This document shows, piece after piece, positions 8,515 to 14,810 of a stretch of DNA of 33,633 nt (position 1 is its first letter; every line of letters starts with the position of its first letter). This DNA is from JADJWR01 sp964509545 (GTDB taxonomy: Bacteria; Pseudomonadota; Gammaproteobacteria; Burkholderiales; Burkholderiaceae_F). The notes under the pieces are model-generated. The model searched no databases. It saw only the letters and a program-made list of their open reading frames with translations, and was not told where the DNA came from. A program made the translations under genes and the position numbers. The DNA lies in NCBI GenBank assembly GCA_964509545.1, contig CAZDXQ010000043.1:1-33633 (forward strand). Direction: 5' to 3'.

Positions 8515-8559
8515 GCGCCCGACCCGCGCCAGCCCTCGTCCCCGCCAACGATCACCACG

Positions 8560-9018
8560 ATGCCAATGCAGCCGCTGCTCCGCCTCGCCCTGGCCGTCGC
8601 CGCGGTGCCGGTGCTGGTCGCATGCGAATCGGCACGCAGCTGGGCACCGACATTCATCCAGCCTTACCGCCCCGATGTGCAGCAGGGCAACGTGGTGACC
8701 CAGGAGATGGTCGATCAGCTGGCCGCCGGCATGACGCGCGACCAGGTGCGATTTCTCCTCGGCACGCCGGCGCTGGTCAGCGTCTTTCACCAGGACCGCT
8801 GGGACTACGTCTATCTGCTCAAGCGCGGCAAGGGGGCAGAAGTGCAGTCGCGGCGGCTGACGGTGTTCTTCAAGGACAACCGCGTCGAGCGCTTCGACGC
8901 CGACGAGATGCCGCCGGAGGCGCTCGCCGACAACCTGATCCTCGGCCGCAAGCCGAAGGCGCTGCCGAAGCCGCCGCCGCGCGAGGCCGAGCCGCAGATC
9001 ACGCTGCCAGCGCGCTGA
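8560..9018 (+). CDS. bamE: Outer membrane assembly lipoprotein BamE (SmpA/OmlA)
   Basis: BamE is the small lipoprotein subunit of the BAM complex that folds outer-membrane beta-barrels. The 152-residue precursor has a hydrophobic signal peptide and lipobox L-V-A-C, with lipidated Cys22. The SmpA/OmlA domain follows, with QQGNVVTQEMVDQLAAGMTR, VRFLLGTPALV and RWDYVYLLKRG, then a Pro/Arg-rich tail. Start codons at 8560 and 8566 are both possible. The longer frame upstream would bury the signal peptide, so it is rejected. It diverges from fur and lies seven bases before dapB, with which it is probably cotranscribed. Confidence 0.93.
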   Translation: MPMQPLLRLALAVAAVPVLVACESARSWAPTFIQPYRPDVQQGNVVTQEMVDQLAAGMTRDQVRFLLGTPALVSVFHQDRWDYVYLLKRGKGAEVQSRRLTVFFKDNRVERFDADEMPPEALADNLILGRKPKALPKPPPREAEPQITLPAR

Positions 9019-9025
9019 CACGTCG

Positions 9026-9826
9026 ATGGCCATCAGACTCGCCATCGCCGGAGCCAGCGGCCGCATGGGGCGCATGCTGGTGGAGGCGGCGCTTGCCGAC
9101 CCGGCATTGCAGATCGCGGTGGCGCTCGACCGCGCAGACAGCCCCGAGCTCGGCCGCGACTGCGGCGAGTTTCTCGGCCGGCACACCGGCGTGGCGATCG
9201 GCGCCGATCTGGCGCGGCTGGCGCAGGCCGACGTTCTTATCGACTTCACCCGCCCTGAGGGCACCGCGGCGCACCTGGCGGCCTGCCTGGCGCACGGCGT
9301 GAGGATGGTCATCGGCACGACCGGCTTCGACGACGCGGGCAAGGAAGCGATCCGCGCCGCGGCGCAGTCGATCGGCATCGTCTTCGCGCCGAACATGAGC
9401 GTCGGCGTCAATGCCACGCTGCGCCTGCTCGAAGTGGCCGCGGCGATCCTGTCCGCGGGCTACGACATCGAGATCATCGAGGCGCACCACAGGCACAAGG
9501 TCGATGCGCCTTCCGGCACGGCGCTGAAGATGGGTGAAGTGATCGCCGCCGCGCAGGGCAAGGCGCTCAAGGATCTGGCCGTGTTCGCCCGCCAAGGCGT
9601 GACCGGCGAACGCAGGCCGGGCACGATCGGCTTCGCCGCCGTTCGCGGCGGCGACATCATCGGCGACCACACGGTGCTTTTCGCGGGCACCGGCGAGCGT
9701 ATCGAGATCACCCATCGCGCCGCCAGCCGCATGCCCTATGCGCTCGGCAGCATGCGCGCGGCGCGCTTCGTCGCCGGCCGCAGCCGCGGGCTGTTCGACA
9801 TGCACGACGTGCTCGGGCTGAAGTAA
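9026..9826 (+). CDS. dapB: 4-hydroxy-tetrahydrodipicolinate reductase
   Basis: NAD(P)H-dependent reductase of the diaminopimelate/lysine pathway in the cytoplasm. The 266-residue protein has the dinucleotide-binding GASGRMGR at 9-16, VIGTTGF near 94-100, APNMSVGVN near 120-128, and the catalytic signature EAHHRHKVDAPSGTAL at 151-166. His153 and Lys157 correspond to the catalytic pair. Length and motifs are complete. It follows bamE by seven bases and precedes exbB by ten, so transcription may run on into exbB-exbD-btuF. Confidence 0.98.
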   Translation: MAIRLAIAGASGRMGRMLVEAALADPALQIAVALDRADSPELGRDCGEFLGRHTGVAIGADLARLAQADVLIDFTRPEGTAAHLAACLAHGVRMVIGTTGFDDAGKEAIRAAAQSIGIVFAPNMSVGVNATLRLLEVAAAILSAGYDIEIIEAHHRHKVDAPSGTALKMGEVIAAAQGKALKDLAVFARQGVTGERRPGTIGFAAVRGGDIIGDHTVLFAGTGERIEITHRAASRMPYALGSMRAARFVAGRSRGLFDMHDVLGLK

Positions 9827-9836
9827 GCGCCTGTTT

Positions 9837-10523
9837 ATGACGGCAGAAGCGCTGGGCATCGCGCACTACTGGGCGCAGGCCGACGGCGTGATCCGCAGCA
9901 CGGCCTGGCTGCTGGCAGCGATGTCGGTGGCGAGCTGGTTCCTGATCCTGTGGAAGCTCTGGTCGTGGCTGCGCGTGCGCCGCGCCTCGCGCGCGCTCGA
10001 CCAGTTCTGGTCGGCGCGCTCGATGGACGAGGCCATCGCCGTCTTCCGCCCGATCGACGGCGAGGCGATCTTTGTGCCGCTGGCCGCCTCGGCGCAGCAG
10101 GCGGCGTCGCGGCGGATCGACGAGGCAACGATGGCGGCGCGCATCGACCGCTCCGAGTTGATCACGCGCGCGCTGCGCCAGCGCATCAACGAGGCGGCGG
10201 CACGGCTGGAAGCCGGACAGACGCTGCTCGCCTCGGTCGGAGCGACGGCGCCTTTCGTGGGCCTGTTCGGCACCGTATGGGGCATCTATCACGCGCTCAC
10301 GGGCATCGCCGCCAGCGGCACGATCGCCATCGACAAGGTCGCCGGGCCGGTGGGCGAGGCGCTGCTGATGACGGCCTTCGGCCTGGCCGTGGCGGTGCCG
10401 GCGGTGCTCGGCTACAACGCCTTCACGCGAGTCAACCGCAAGCTGCTGGCGGAGCTCGACGGCTTTGCCCACGACCTGCACGCCTACCTGACGGTGGGCG
10501 CGCGTCCCGGCGACGGAGGCTGA
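9837..10523 (+). CDS. exbB: ExbB/TolQ-family proton-channel protein
   Basis: Inner-membrane subunit of the ExbB-ExbD motor that powers TonB-dependent transport. The 228-residue protein has three membrane segments: about 22-44, 131-154 (containing GATAPFVGLFGTVWGIYHAL) and 173-196 (GEALLMTAFGLAVAVPAVLG). The last two carry the conserved MotA/TolQ/ExbB channel signature, and Glu174 lies in the third. TolQ is the alternative assignment. The neighbouring btuF-like gene and nearby btuB favour ExbB, and no tolA, tolB or pal is present. TonB is not encoded in the window. It begins ten bases after dapB. Confidence 0.88.
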   Translation: MTAEALGIAHYWAQADGVIRSTAWLLAAMSVASWFLILWKLWSWLRVRRASRALDQFWSARSMDEAIAVFRPIDGEAIFVPLAASAQQAASRRIDEATMAARIDRSELITRALRQRINEAAARLEAGQTLLASVGATAPFVGLFGTVWGIYHALTGIAASGTIAIDKVAGPVGEALLMTAFGLAVAVPAVLGYNAFTRVNRKLLAELDGFAHDLHAYLTVGARPGDGG

Positions 10524-10527
10524 GTCG

Positions 10528-10611
10528 ATGCCTGCGCCAATGCGTTGCTGCGGATATCCGGCGTGCAGGAAGGTCCTGGCGCAGGCCGACGCGGCCTCAG
10601 CCGCACGATGA
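10528..10611 (+). CDS. Possible 27-codon Cys-rich ORF coupled to exbD
   Basis: Begins with ATG eight bases after a perfect GGAGG (inside the end of exbB) and stops in the TGA of the ATGA that contains the exbD start. The peptide starts MPAPMRCCGYPACRK and has three cysteines. The exbD start itself has no visible ribosome-binding site, so translation of this ORF could deliver ribosomes to exbD. The peptide resembles nothing I recognise and may have no function beyond coupling, or the overlap may be chance. Confidence 0.4.
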   Translation: MPAPMRCCGYPACRKVLAQADAASAAR

Positions 10612-11045
10612 GCTTCGGCGGCTTCGAGCGCGGCCGGGCGCCGGCCACTCCGATGGCGGAGATCAATGTGACGCCGCTGGTGGACGTGATGCTGGTGCTG
10701 CTGGTGATCTTCATCATCACCGCGCCGCTGCTGGCGCGCGCGCTCAAGCTCGATCTGCCGCAGGCCGAGGCGCCCGCGGCCGCGCAGACGGCGCAGACGA
10801 TCCAGCTCGCCATCGACGCCGGCGGCAATCTGCGCTGGAACGCCCAACCGGTGAGCGCCGAGGAACTGGACTCGCGGCTGGCCACTGCGGCGCGCGAATC
10901 GCCGCAGCCCGAACTGCACCTCGGCGCCGACCGCGCCGTGCGCTATGAACACGTCGCCGCGGTGCTGGCGGCGGCGCAGAAGGCGGGACTGATGCGCATC
11001 GGTTTCATCACCGAGCCGCCAGTCGTCAAGGGTGCGACGCCTTAG
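10608..11045 (+). CDS. exbD: ExbD/TolR-family biopolymer transport protein
   Basis: Partner of ExbB in the proton-driven motor; one membrane helix plus a periplasmic domain. The 145-residue protein begins MSFGGFERGRAPATPMAEIN, then VTPLVDVMLVLLVIFIITAP with the essential membrane Asp26. The periplasmic domain ends in VAAVLAAAQKAGLMRIGFITEP, typical of ExbD/TolR. An in-frame start further upstream (10545) is less likely because family members begin with MSFG-like sequences. An 84-bp gap carrying a short ORF separates it from exbB, unusual for this tightly linked pair. Its 3' end overlaps the GTG start of the btuF-like gene by 14 bp. Confidence 0.9.
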   Translation: MSFGGFERGRAPATPMAEINVTPLVDVMLVLLVIFIITAPLLARALKLDLPQAEAPAAAQTAQTIQLAIDAGGNLRWNAQPVSAEELDSRLATAARESPQPELHLGADRAVRYEHVAAVLAAAQKAGLMRIGFITEPPVVKGATP

Positions 11046-11928
11046 CCTGCTGCTGGTGCCGGCGCTGCTGGCTGCCGGCGCCGCGGCCGCTGAGGTGCGC
11101 GCCATCGACGACACCGGCGTCGAGGTCGTGCTCACCGCCCCGGCCCAACGCATCGTCAGCCTGGCGCCGCACCTGACCGAACAACTTTTTGCCATCGGCG
11201 CCGGCGGCCGCATCGTCGCCACCACCGAATTTGCGGACCATCCCGCCGAGGCGCGCGCCCTGCCGCGGGTGGCGCGCGCCCACAGCGTCGATCTGGAGCG
11301 CGTCGCGGCGGCGCGGCCGGACCTGATCGTCATCTGGGGCAGCGGCTTTCCCCCGGCAACGCTCGCCGCGCTGCGCCGGCTCGATGTGCCGGTGTTCGTC
11401 GACGAGCCGTCGCGGCTCGACAGCATCGCCGAGTCGATGCTGCGGCTGGGCAAGCTCACCGCTGCGGCCGGCGCCGGCCGGGCGGCGGCACAGTTCCGCG
11501 TCGCCATCGACGCGTTGCGTTCGCGCTATGCGTCGCGGCCGACGGTCAGCGTCTTCTATCAGATCTGGTCACAGCCGCTGATGACGCTCGGCGGCCGGCA
11601 CGTGCTGAGTGAGGCGCTGCGGGTCTGCGGCGCGCGCAATGTGTTCGAGTCGATGACGCCGATTGCACCGCAGGTGTCGGTCGAGGCGGTGCTGGCCGCC
11701 GATCCGCAGATGATCGTCACCGCCGAACCGGGTGGCATCGACCGCGGCGCGTTGCAGATGTGGACGCGCTTTGCCGGACAGCGCGCGGTCGCCGGAGGTC
11801 AACTGGTCACGATCGATGCCGACCGCATCAATCGGCACACGCCGCGGCTGGCCGACGAGCTGGCGCGGCTGTGCGAGCGCATCGACGCCGTGCGCAGCAC
11901 CGGCGCGGCAGTACAGTTCCGTCCATGA
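11032..11928 (+). CDS. btuF: Periplasmic cobalamin-binding protein, BtuF-like
   Basis: Class-III (BtuF/FhuD-type) binding protein that would deliver cobalamin to BtuCD. The 298-residue precursor starts at GTG 11032 inside exbD, which gives a proper signal peptide (MRRLSLLLVPALLAAGAAAA). The body contains RIVSLAPHLTEQLFAIGAGGRIVATTEF, VDLERVAAARPDLIVIWGSG and VSVEAVLAADPQMIV, typical of the family's two lobes joined by a helix. A ferric-siderophore or heme ligand cannot be excluded from sequence alone. The ligand call rests on the converging riboswitch-controlled btuBCD operon. It lies outside that operon, downstream of exbBD, and overlaps the next gene by ATGA. Confidence 0.85.
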   Translation: MRRLSLLLVPALLAAGAAAAEVRAIDDTGVEVVLTAPAQRIVSLAPHLTEQLFAIGAGGRIVATTEFADHPAEARALPRVARAHSVDLERVAAARPDLIVIWGSGFPPATLAALRRLDVPVFVDEPSRLDSIAESMLRLGKLTAAAGAGRAAAQFRVAIDALRSRYASRPTVSVFYQIWSQPLMTLGGRHVLSEALRVCGARNVFESMTPIAPQVSVEAVLAADPQMIVTAEPGGIDRGALQMWTRFAGQRAVAGGQLVTIDADRINRHTPRLADELARLCERIDAVRSTGAAVQFRP

Positions 11929-12380
11929 CCCCGGAAACCGTCGCCCAGGGCGCCGGCCAGCTCGATTCGGTCGTGCACTTCATTCAGCTGGCGATCGCGC
12001 CGGTGTTCCTGCTGACCGCCATCGGCGCGATGCTCGGCACGATGACCAATCGCGTGGCGCGCATCGTCGATCGGGCGCGGGAGCTGGAAAAGCAGCTCGC
12101 CGGCACGCACGAGGAGCGCGCCGCCGAGCACCGCGAACTCCGGGTGCTGGCGCGGCGGGCGCGGCTGATCAACATGGCGATCACCTTCACCGTGCTTTCG
12201 GCACTGCTGGTGTGCATTTCGATCGGCGGCCTGTTCCTCGATGCCTACTGGCAGCGCAGCCTGACGACGCTTGTGGCGTGGATCTTCGGCATGTCGCTGG
12301 TCGCGCTGATCATCGGACTGGGCCTGTTCCTGCGCGAGATCTACGTCGCCACCGCCACGCTGCGCATTGGCTTTCGTTAA
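11925..12380 (+). CDS. DUF2721-family membrane protein
   Basis: A 151-residue protein of unknown function. It has a membrane segment near residues 15-38 (HFIQLAIAPVFLLTAIGAMLGTM), a charged coiled-coil stretch (IVDRARELEKQLAGTHEERAAEHREL), and two further membrane segments in the C-terminal half (INMAITFTVLSALLVCISIG and LVAWIFGMSLVALIIGLGLF). This is the layout of DUF2721 proteins. The start at 11925 overlaps the btuF-like stop (ATGA), so the two are translationally coupled. Whether it takes part in cobalamin uptake is unknown; DUF2721 genes are found in many contexts. Confidence 0.85.
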   Translation: MTPETVAQGAGQLDSVVHFIQLAIAPVFLLTAIGAMLGTMTNRVARIVDRARELEKQLAGTHEERAAEHRELRVLARRARLINMAITFTVLSALLVCISIGGLFLDAYWQRSLTTLVAWIFGMSLVALIIGLGLFLREIYVATATLRIGFR

Positions 12381-12559
12381 GCCTCGGCGCTGCGGGGCAT
12401 GCCGCCGGCCGCCATACGATCGTCGTGCTGCGATTGCCGGCCCGCGTACTTGCGGGCGCGCCACGATGGCAGCAGCGGCCAGGCGCCGCGCCATCGCGCG
12501 TAAGCTGCACCCGGCGAGGCAAGCACAGGCGATTCCAACGTTTCCGTCGCGAGCGCTCC

Positions 12560-12814
12560 ATGGACTGTCGTCCCGGCTGCGGCGCGTGCTGCATCGCGCC
12601 TTCGATCTCGAGTCCGATTCCCGGCATGCCCGACGGCAAGCCCGCGGGCAAACGGTGCATCCAGCTCACCGTCGACCTGCGCTGCGCCCTCTTCGCCAGC
12701 CCGCTGCGTCCGCCGTGCTGCAGCGGCCTGAGGCCGGCGCCGGAAATGTGCGGCACCTCGCGCGGCGCGGCCCTGCTCTGGCTTGGCCGCCTGGAGGCAG
12801 CGACCCGCCCCTGA
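12560..12814 (+). CDS. YkgJ-family cysteine-cluster protein
   Basis: An 84-residue protein of the zinc/iron-chelating Cys-cluster (YkgJ-like) family. It begins MDCRPGCGACCIAPSISSP and contains GMPDGKPAGKRCIQL, both hallmarks of this small proteobacterial group. Nine cysteines (near residues 3, 7, 10, 11, 33, 42, 53, 54 and 64) suggest bound metal or an Fe-S cluster, though no biochemical role is established to my knowledge. The reading frame extends upstream, but ATG 12560 gives the family N-terminus. The 179-bp gap before it holds no clear gene. It converges with btuD, 53 bp away. Confidence 0.85.
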   Translation: MDCRPGCGACCIAPSISSPIPGMPDGKPAGKRCIQLTVDLRCALFASPLRPPCCSGLRPAPEMCGTSRGAALLWLGRLEAATRP

Positions 12815-12867
12815 AGGCTTGCGCGCCGCCCGCGGCCGTGGCCGTCACGCAATCCGGCTGAGCGAGG

Positions 12868-13812
12868 TTATCGCCGCGACCGCGGCACGAAGATGCGCAG
12901 TTCGGCCGCGACCTGCAGCCGCTCGATCGGCGTGGCGAACAGTCGCGACAGCTGCTCCGCCGTCAGCACGTCGTCCGCGGCGCCGGCAACCCAGTCGCCG
13001 CGACCGGTCAGCAGCAGCGCATGCGTGGCCAGACGCGCCGCGGCGTTCAGGTCGTGCAGCGACGCGACCAGCGTATGGCCAGGCAGTTGCGCCAGTTGCT
13101 CGATCACCAGCGCCTGGTGCCTCGGATCCTGGTGCGCGATCGGTTCGTCGAGCAACAGCAGCGGCGCGTCCTGGGTCAGCGCGGTGGCGATGGCGACCCG
13201 CTGTCGTTCGCCGCGCGAAAGGCTGCGCACGTCGTGCGCACGCAGCCCTGCGCAGTCGAAGCGCGCCAGCCAGCCGAGGGCGACGCGGCGGCCCTCCTCC
13301 TCGGCATCACCGAGTCGATAGCGCGCAGTCAGCACCGTTTCCAGCACCGTCGCAGCAAACGGGTCGAGCCAGCCATCCGGCAACAGCACCCGCTGCGCAG
13401 CCAGCGCCTGCACGTCCCAGTCTTCGAGCGGCCGTCCGGCGAGCACCACTTCGCCGCCGTCACGACGGCGGGCACCCGCCAGCGTGGCGAGAAGCGTCGA
13501 CTTGCCGGCGCCATTGGGGCCGAGCACGGCCCAGCGACTGCCTGCCTCGACGCGTAGATCGAGCGCATCGACGAGCAGCCTCGTTCCGGCCTGCAGCCGC
13601 AGGCCCCGGCACTCGATCAGCACCGAACCGATGTCGCCGTTCGATACGGCCCGCACCCGATGTTCGTCCGTCGAAGCGCCCGGCGGGTCGAGCGCTCCGT
13701 CGTTCCCGCCTCGCGCGAAGGCCTGGTCCCTGGCGCGGCCCGGCGGGTCAATCGAGCTCTCCCTGTCGCGACGCCAGACGGATCCGCCCTTCAGTGGGCT
13801 CGGCCGGCTCAT
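12868..13812 (-). CDS. btuD: Cobalamin ABC transporter ATPase, BtuD-like
   Basis: Cytoplasmic ATPase of the B12 importer. It has Walker A GPNGAGKST, signature LSRGERQRV (LSRGE instead of the commoner LSGGQ), Walker B LLLLDEP, and H-loop VASLHDLN. From ATG 13812, which overlaps the btuC stop, the product is 314 residues. About 63 of these precede the ABC domain and look disordered and non-homologous (SSIDPPGRARDQ, GALDPPGAS). A GTG at 13623 would give a 251-residue protein of normal family length, beginning VLIECRGLRL, but lacks an obvious ribosome-binding site. The start is therefore uncertain. It is the third gene of btuB-btuC-btuD. Confidence 0.88.
   Translation of the reverse strand: MSRPSPLKGGSVWRRDRESSIDPPGRARDQAFARGGNDGALDPPGASTDEHRVRAVSNGDIGSVLIECRGLRLQAGTRLLVDALDLRVEAGSRWAVLGPNGAGKSTLLATLAGARRRDGGEVVLAGRPLEDWDVQALAAQRVLLPDGWLDPFAATVLETVLTARYRLGDAEEEGRRVALGWLARFDCAGLRAHDVRSLSRGERQRVAIATALTQDAPLLLLDEPIAHQDPRHQALVIEQLAQLPGHTLVASLHDLNAAARLATHALLLTGRGDWVAGAADDVLTAEQLSRLFATPIERLQVAAELRIFVPRSRR
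13678..13749. repeat. 12-bp direct repeat, 60-bp spacing, in btuD 5' end
   Basis: GCCCGGCGGGTC occurs at 13678-13689 and again at 13738-13749, exactly 60 bp (20 codons) apart, with partly similar flanks (GAGCGCTC and ATCGAGCTC). On the minus strand it encodes the repeated D-P-P-G in the unusual N-terminal extension of BtuD. It may mark an inserted or duplicated intergenic-type sequence. Confidence 0.55.
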
Positions 13813-14810
13813 AGCCTGCGCACGAGGCTGATGAATACCGGCACGCCGATCAGCGCCGTCAGCACGCCGACCGGAAGCTGCAGCGGCGCCACCGCGGTGC
13901 GCGCCACCGTGTCGGCCAGCAGCACGAGAACCGCGCCGGCGAGCACTGCCGCAGGCAGCAGGTGTCGCTGGTCGTTGCCAATCAGCCGGCGCATCAGATG
14001 CGGCGCGACAAAACCGACGAAACCGACGGCACCGGCCAGCGTCACCGCGGTCGCTGTCGCCAGCGCCGAGGCCAGCACGAGATTGCGCCGCACGCGCCGC
14101 ACGTCGACGCCCTGCACGAACGCCTGCAGGTCGCCGCGCAGCAGCAGGTTCAGCGGCCGTGCCTGCCTTGCGGCCACGACCAGCAGCAGCAGCAGCACGG
14201 CGGCCGCGCCGAGTGCCGCGCGCAGGTCCGTCGCGCCGGCCAGATCGCCCAGCAGCCAGAACATGATCGAGCGCATCTGCACGTCGGGCGCCAGCGCCAG
14301 CAGCAGCGACAGCAGCGCGGCAGCGAACGCCGCCAGCATCACGCCGGTCAGCAACACCCCCGTGCCCTCCTCGGACACCCGCGCCGCCGAACGCAGGCGG
14401 CCGAAGAGCGCCCGCCTTGCCAGCAGGAACAGCGCCGCCAGCGTGGCGAAGGCGCCGAGCGCACTTCCCGCCTGCATGCCGAGCAACCCGGCGCCCGCCA
14501 GCAGGGCGAGCAAGGCGCCGACGGCGGCGCCGCCGGAGACACCGAGCACGTAGGCATCCGCGAGCGGATTGCGCAGCAATGCCTGCAGCAGCGCCCCGGC
14601 AAGGGCCAGCAGCCCGCCGGCGGCGAAAGCCGACAGCGCGCGCGGCAGGCGCAGCTGCCATAGCACCGTCGCCGTCGTTTCGCTGCGCGCCGAGGCGTCG
14701 AACAGCGCCGGCAGCACGCCGGAAACGCTGCCGCTGGCCAGTGCCAGCGTGAAGCTGAACGCCGCGGCCAGCATCAGCGCCGTCAGCACGCGCTGGGGAG
14801 CGAGCGGCAT
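13809..14810 (-). CDS. btuC: Cobalamin ABC transporter permease, BtuC-like (FecCD family)
   Basis: Inner-membrane permease of the BtuCD-F type importer. The 333-residue protein is almost entirely hydrophobic, with about ten membrane segments. It has the family motifs RLPRALSAFAAGGLLALAGA, LLRNPLADAYVLGVSGGAA and GAVGFVGFVAPHLMRRLIG. The gate and coupling helix region is followed by LPVGVLTALIGVPVFISLVRR at the C-terminus. The start at 14810 overlaps the btuB stop (TGATG), showing coupling. An upstream extension in the frame overlaps btuB and is rejected. Siderophore permeases share the fold, so the substrate assignment rests on btuB and the riboswitch. Confidence 0.9.
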   Translation of the reverse strand: MPLAPQRVLTALMLAAAFSFTLALASGSVSGVLPALFDASARSETTATVLWQLRLPRALSAFAAGGLLALAGALLQALLRNPLADAYVLGVSGGAAVGALLALLAGAGLLGMQAGSALGAFATLAALFLLARRALFGRLRSAARVSEEGTGVLLTGVMLAAFAAALLSLLLALAPDVQMRSIMFWLLGDLAGATDLRAALGAAAVLLLLLVVAARQARPLNLLLRGDLQAFVQGVDVRRVRRNLVLASALATATAVTLAGAVGFVGFVAPHLMRRLIGNDQRHLLPAAVLAGAVLVLLADTVARTAVAPLQLPVGVLTALIGVPVFISLVRRL

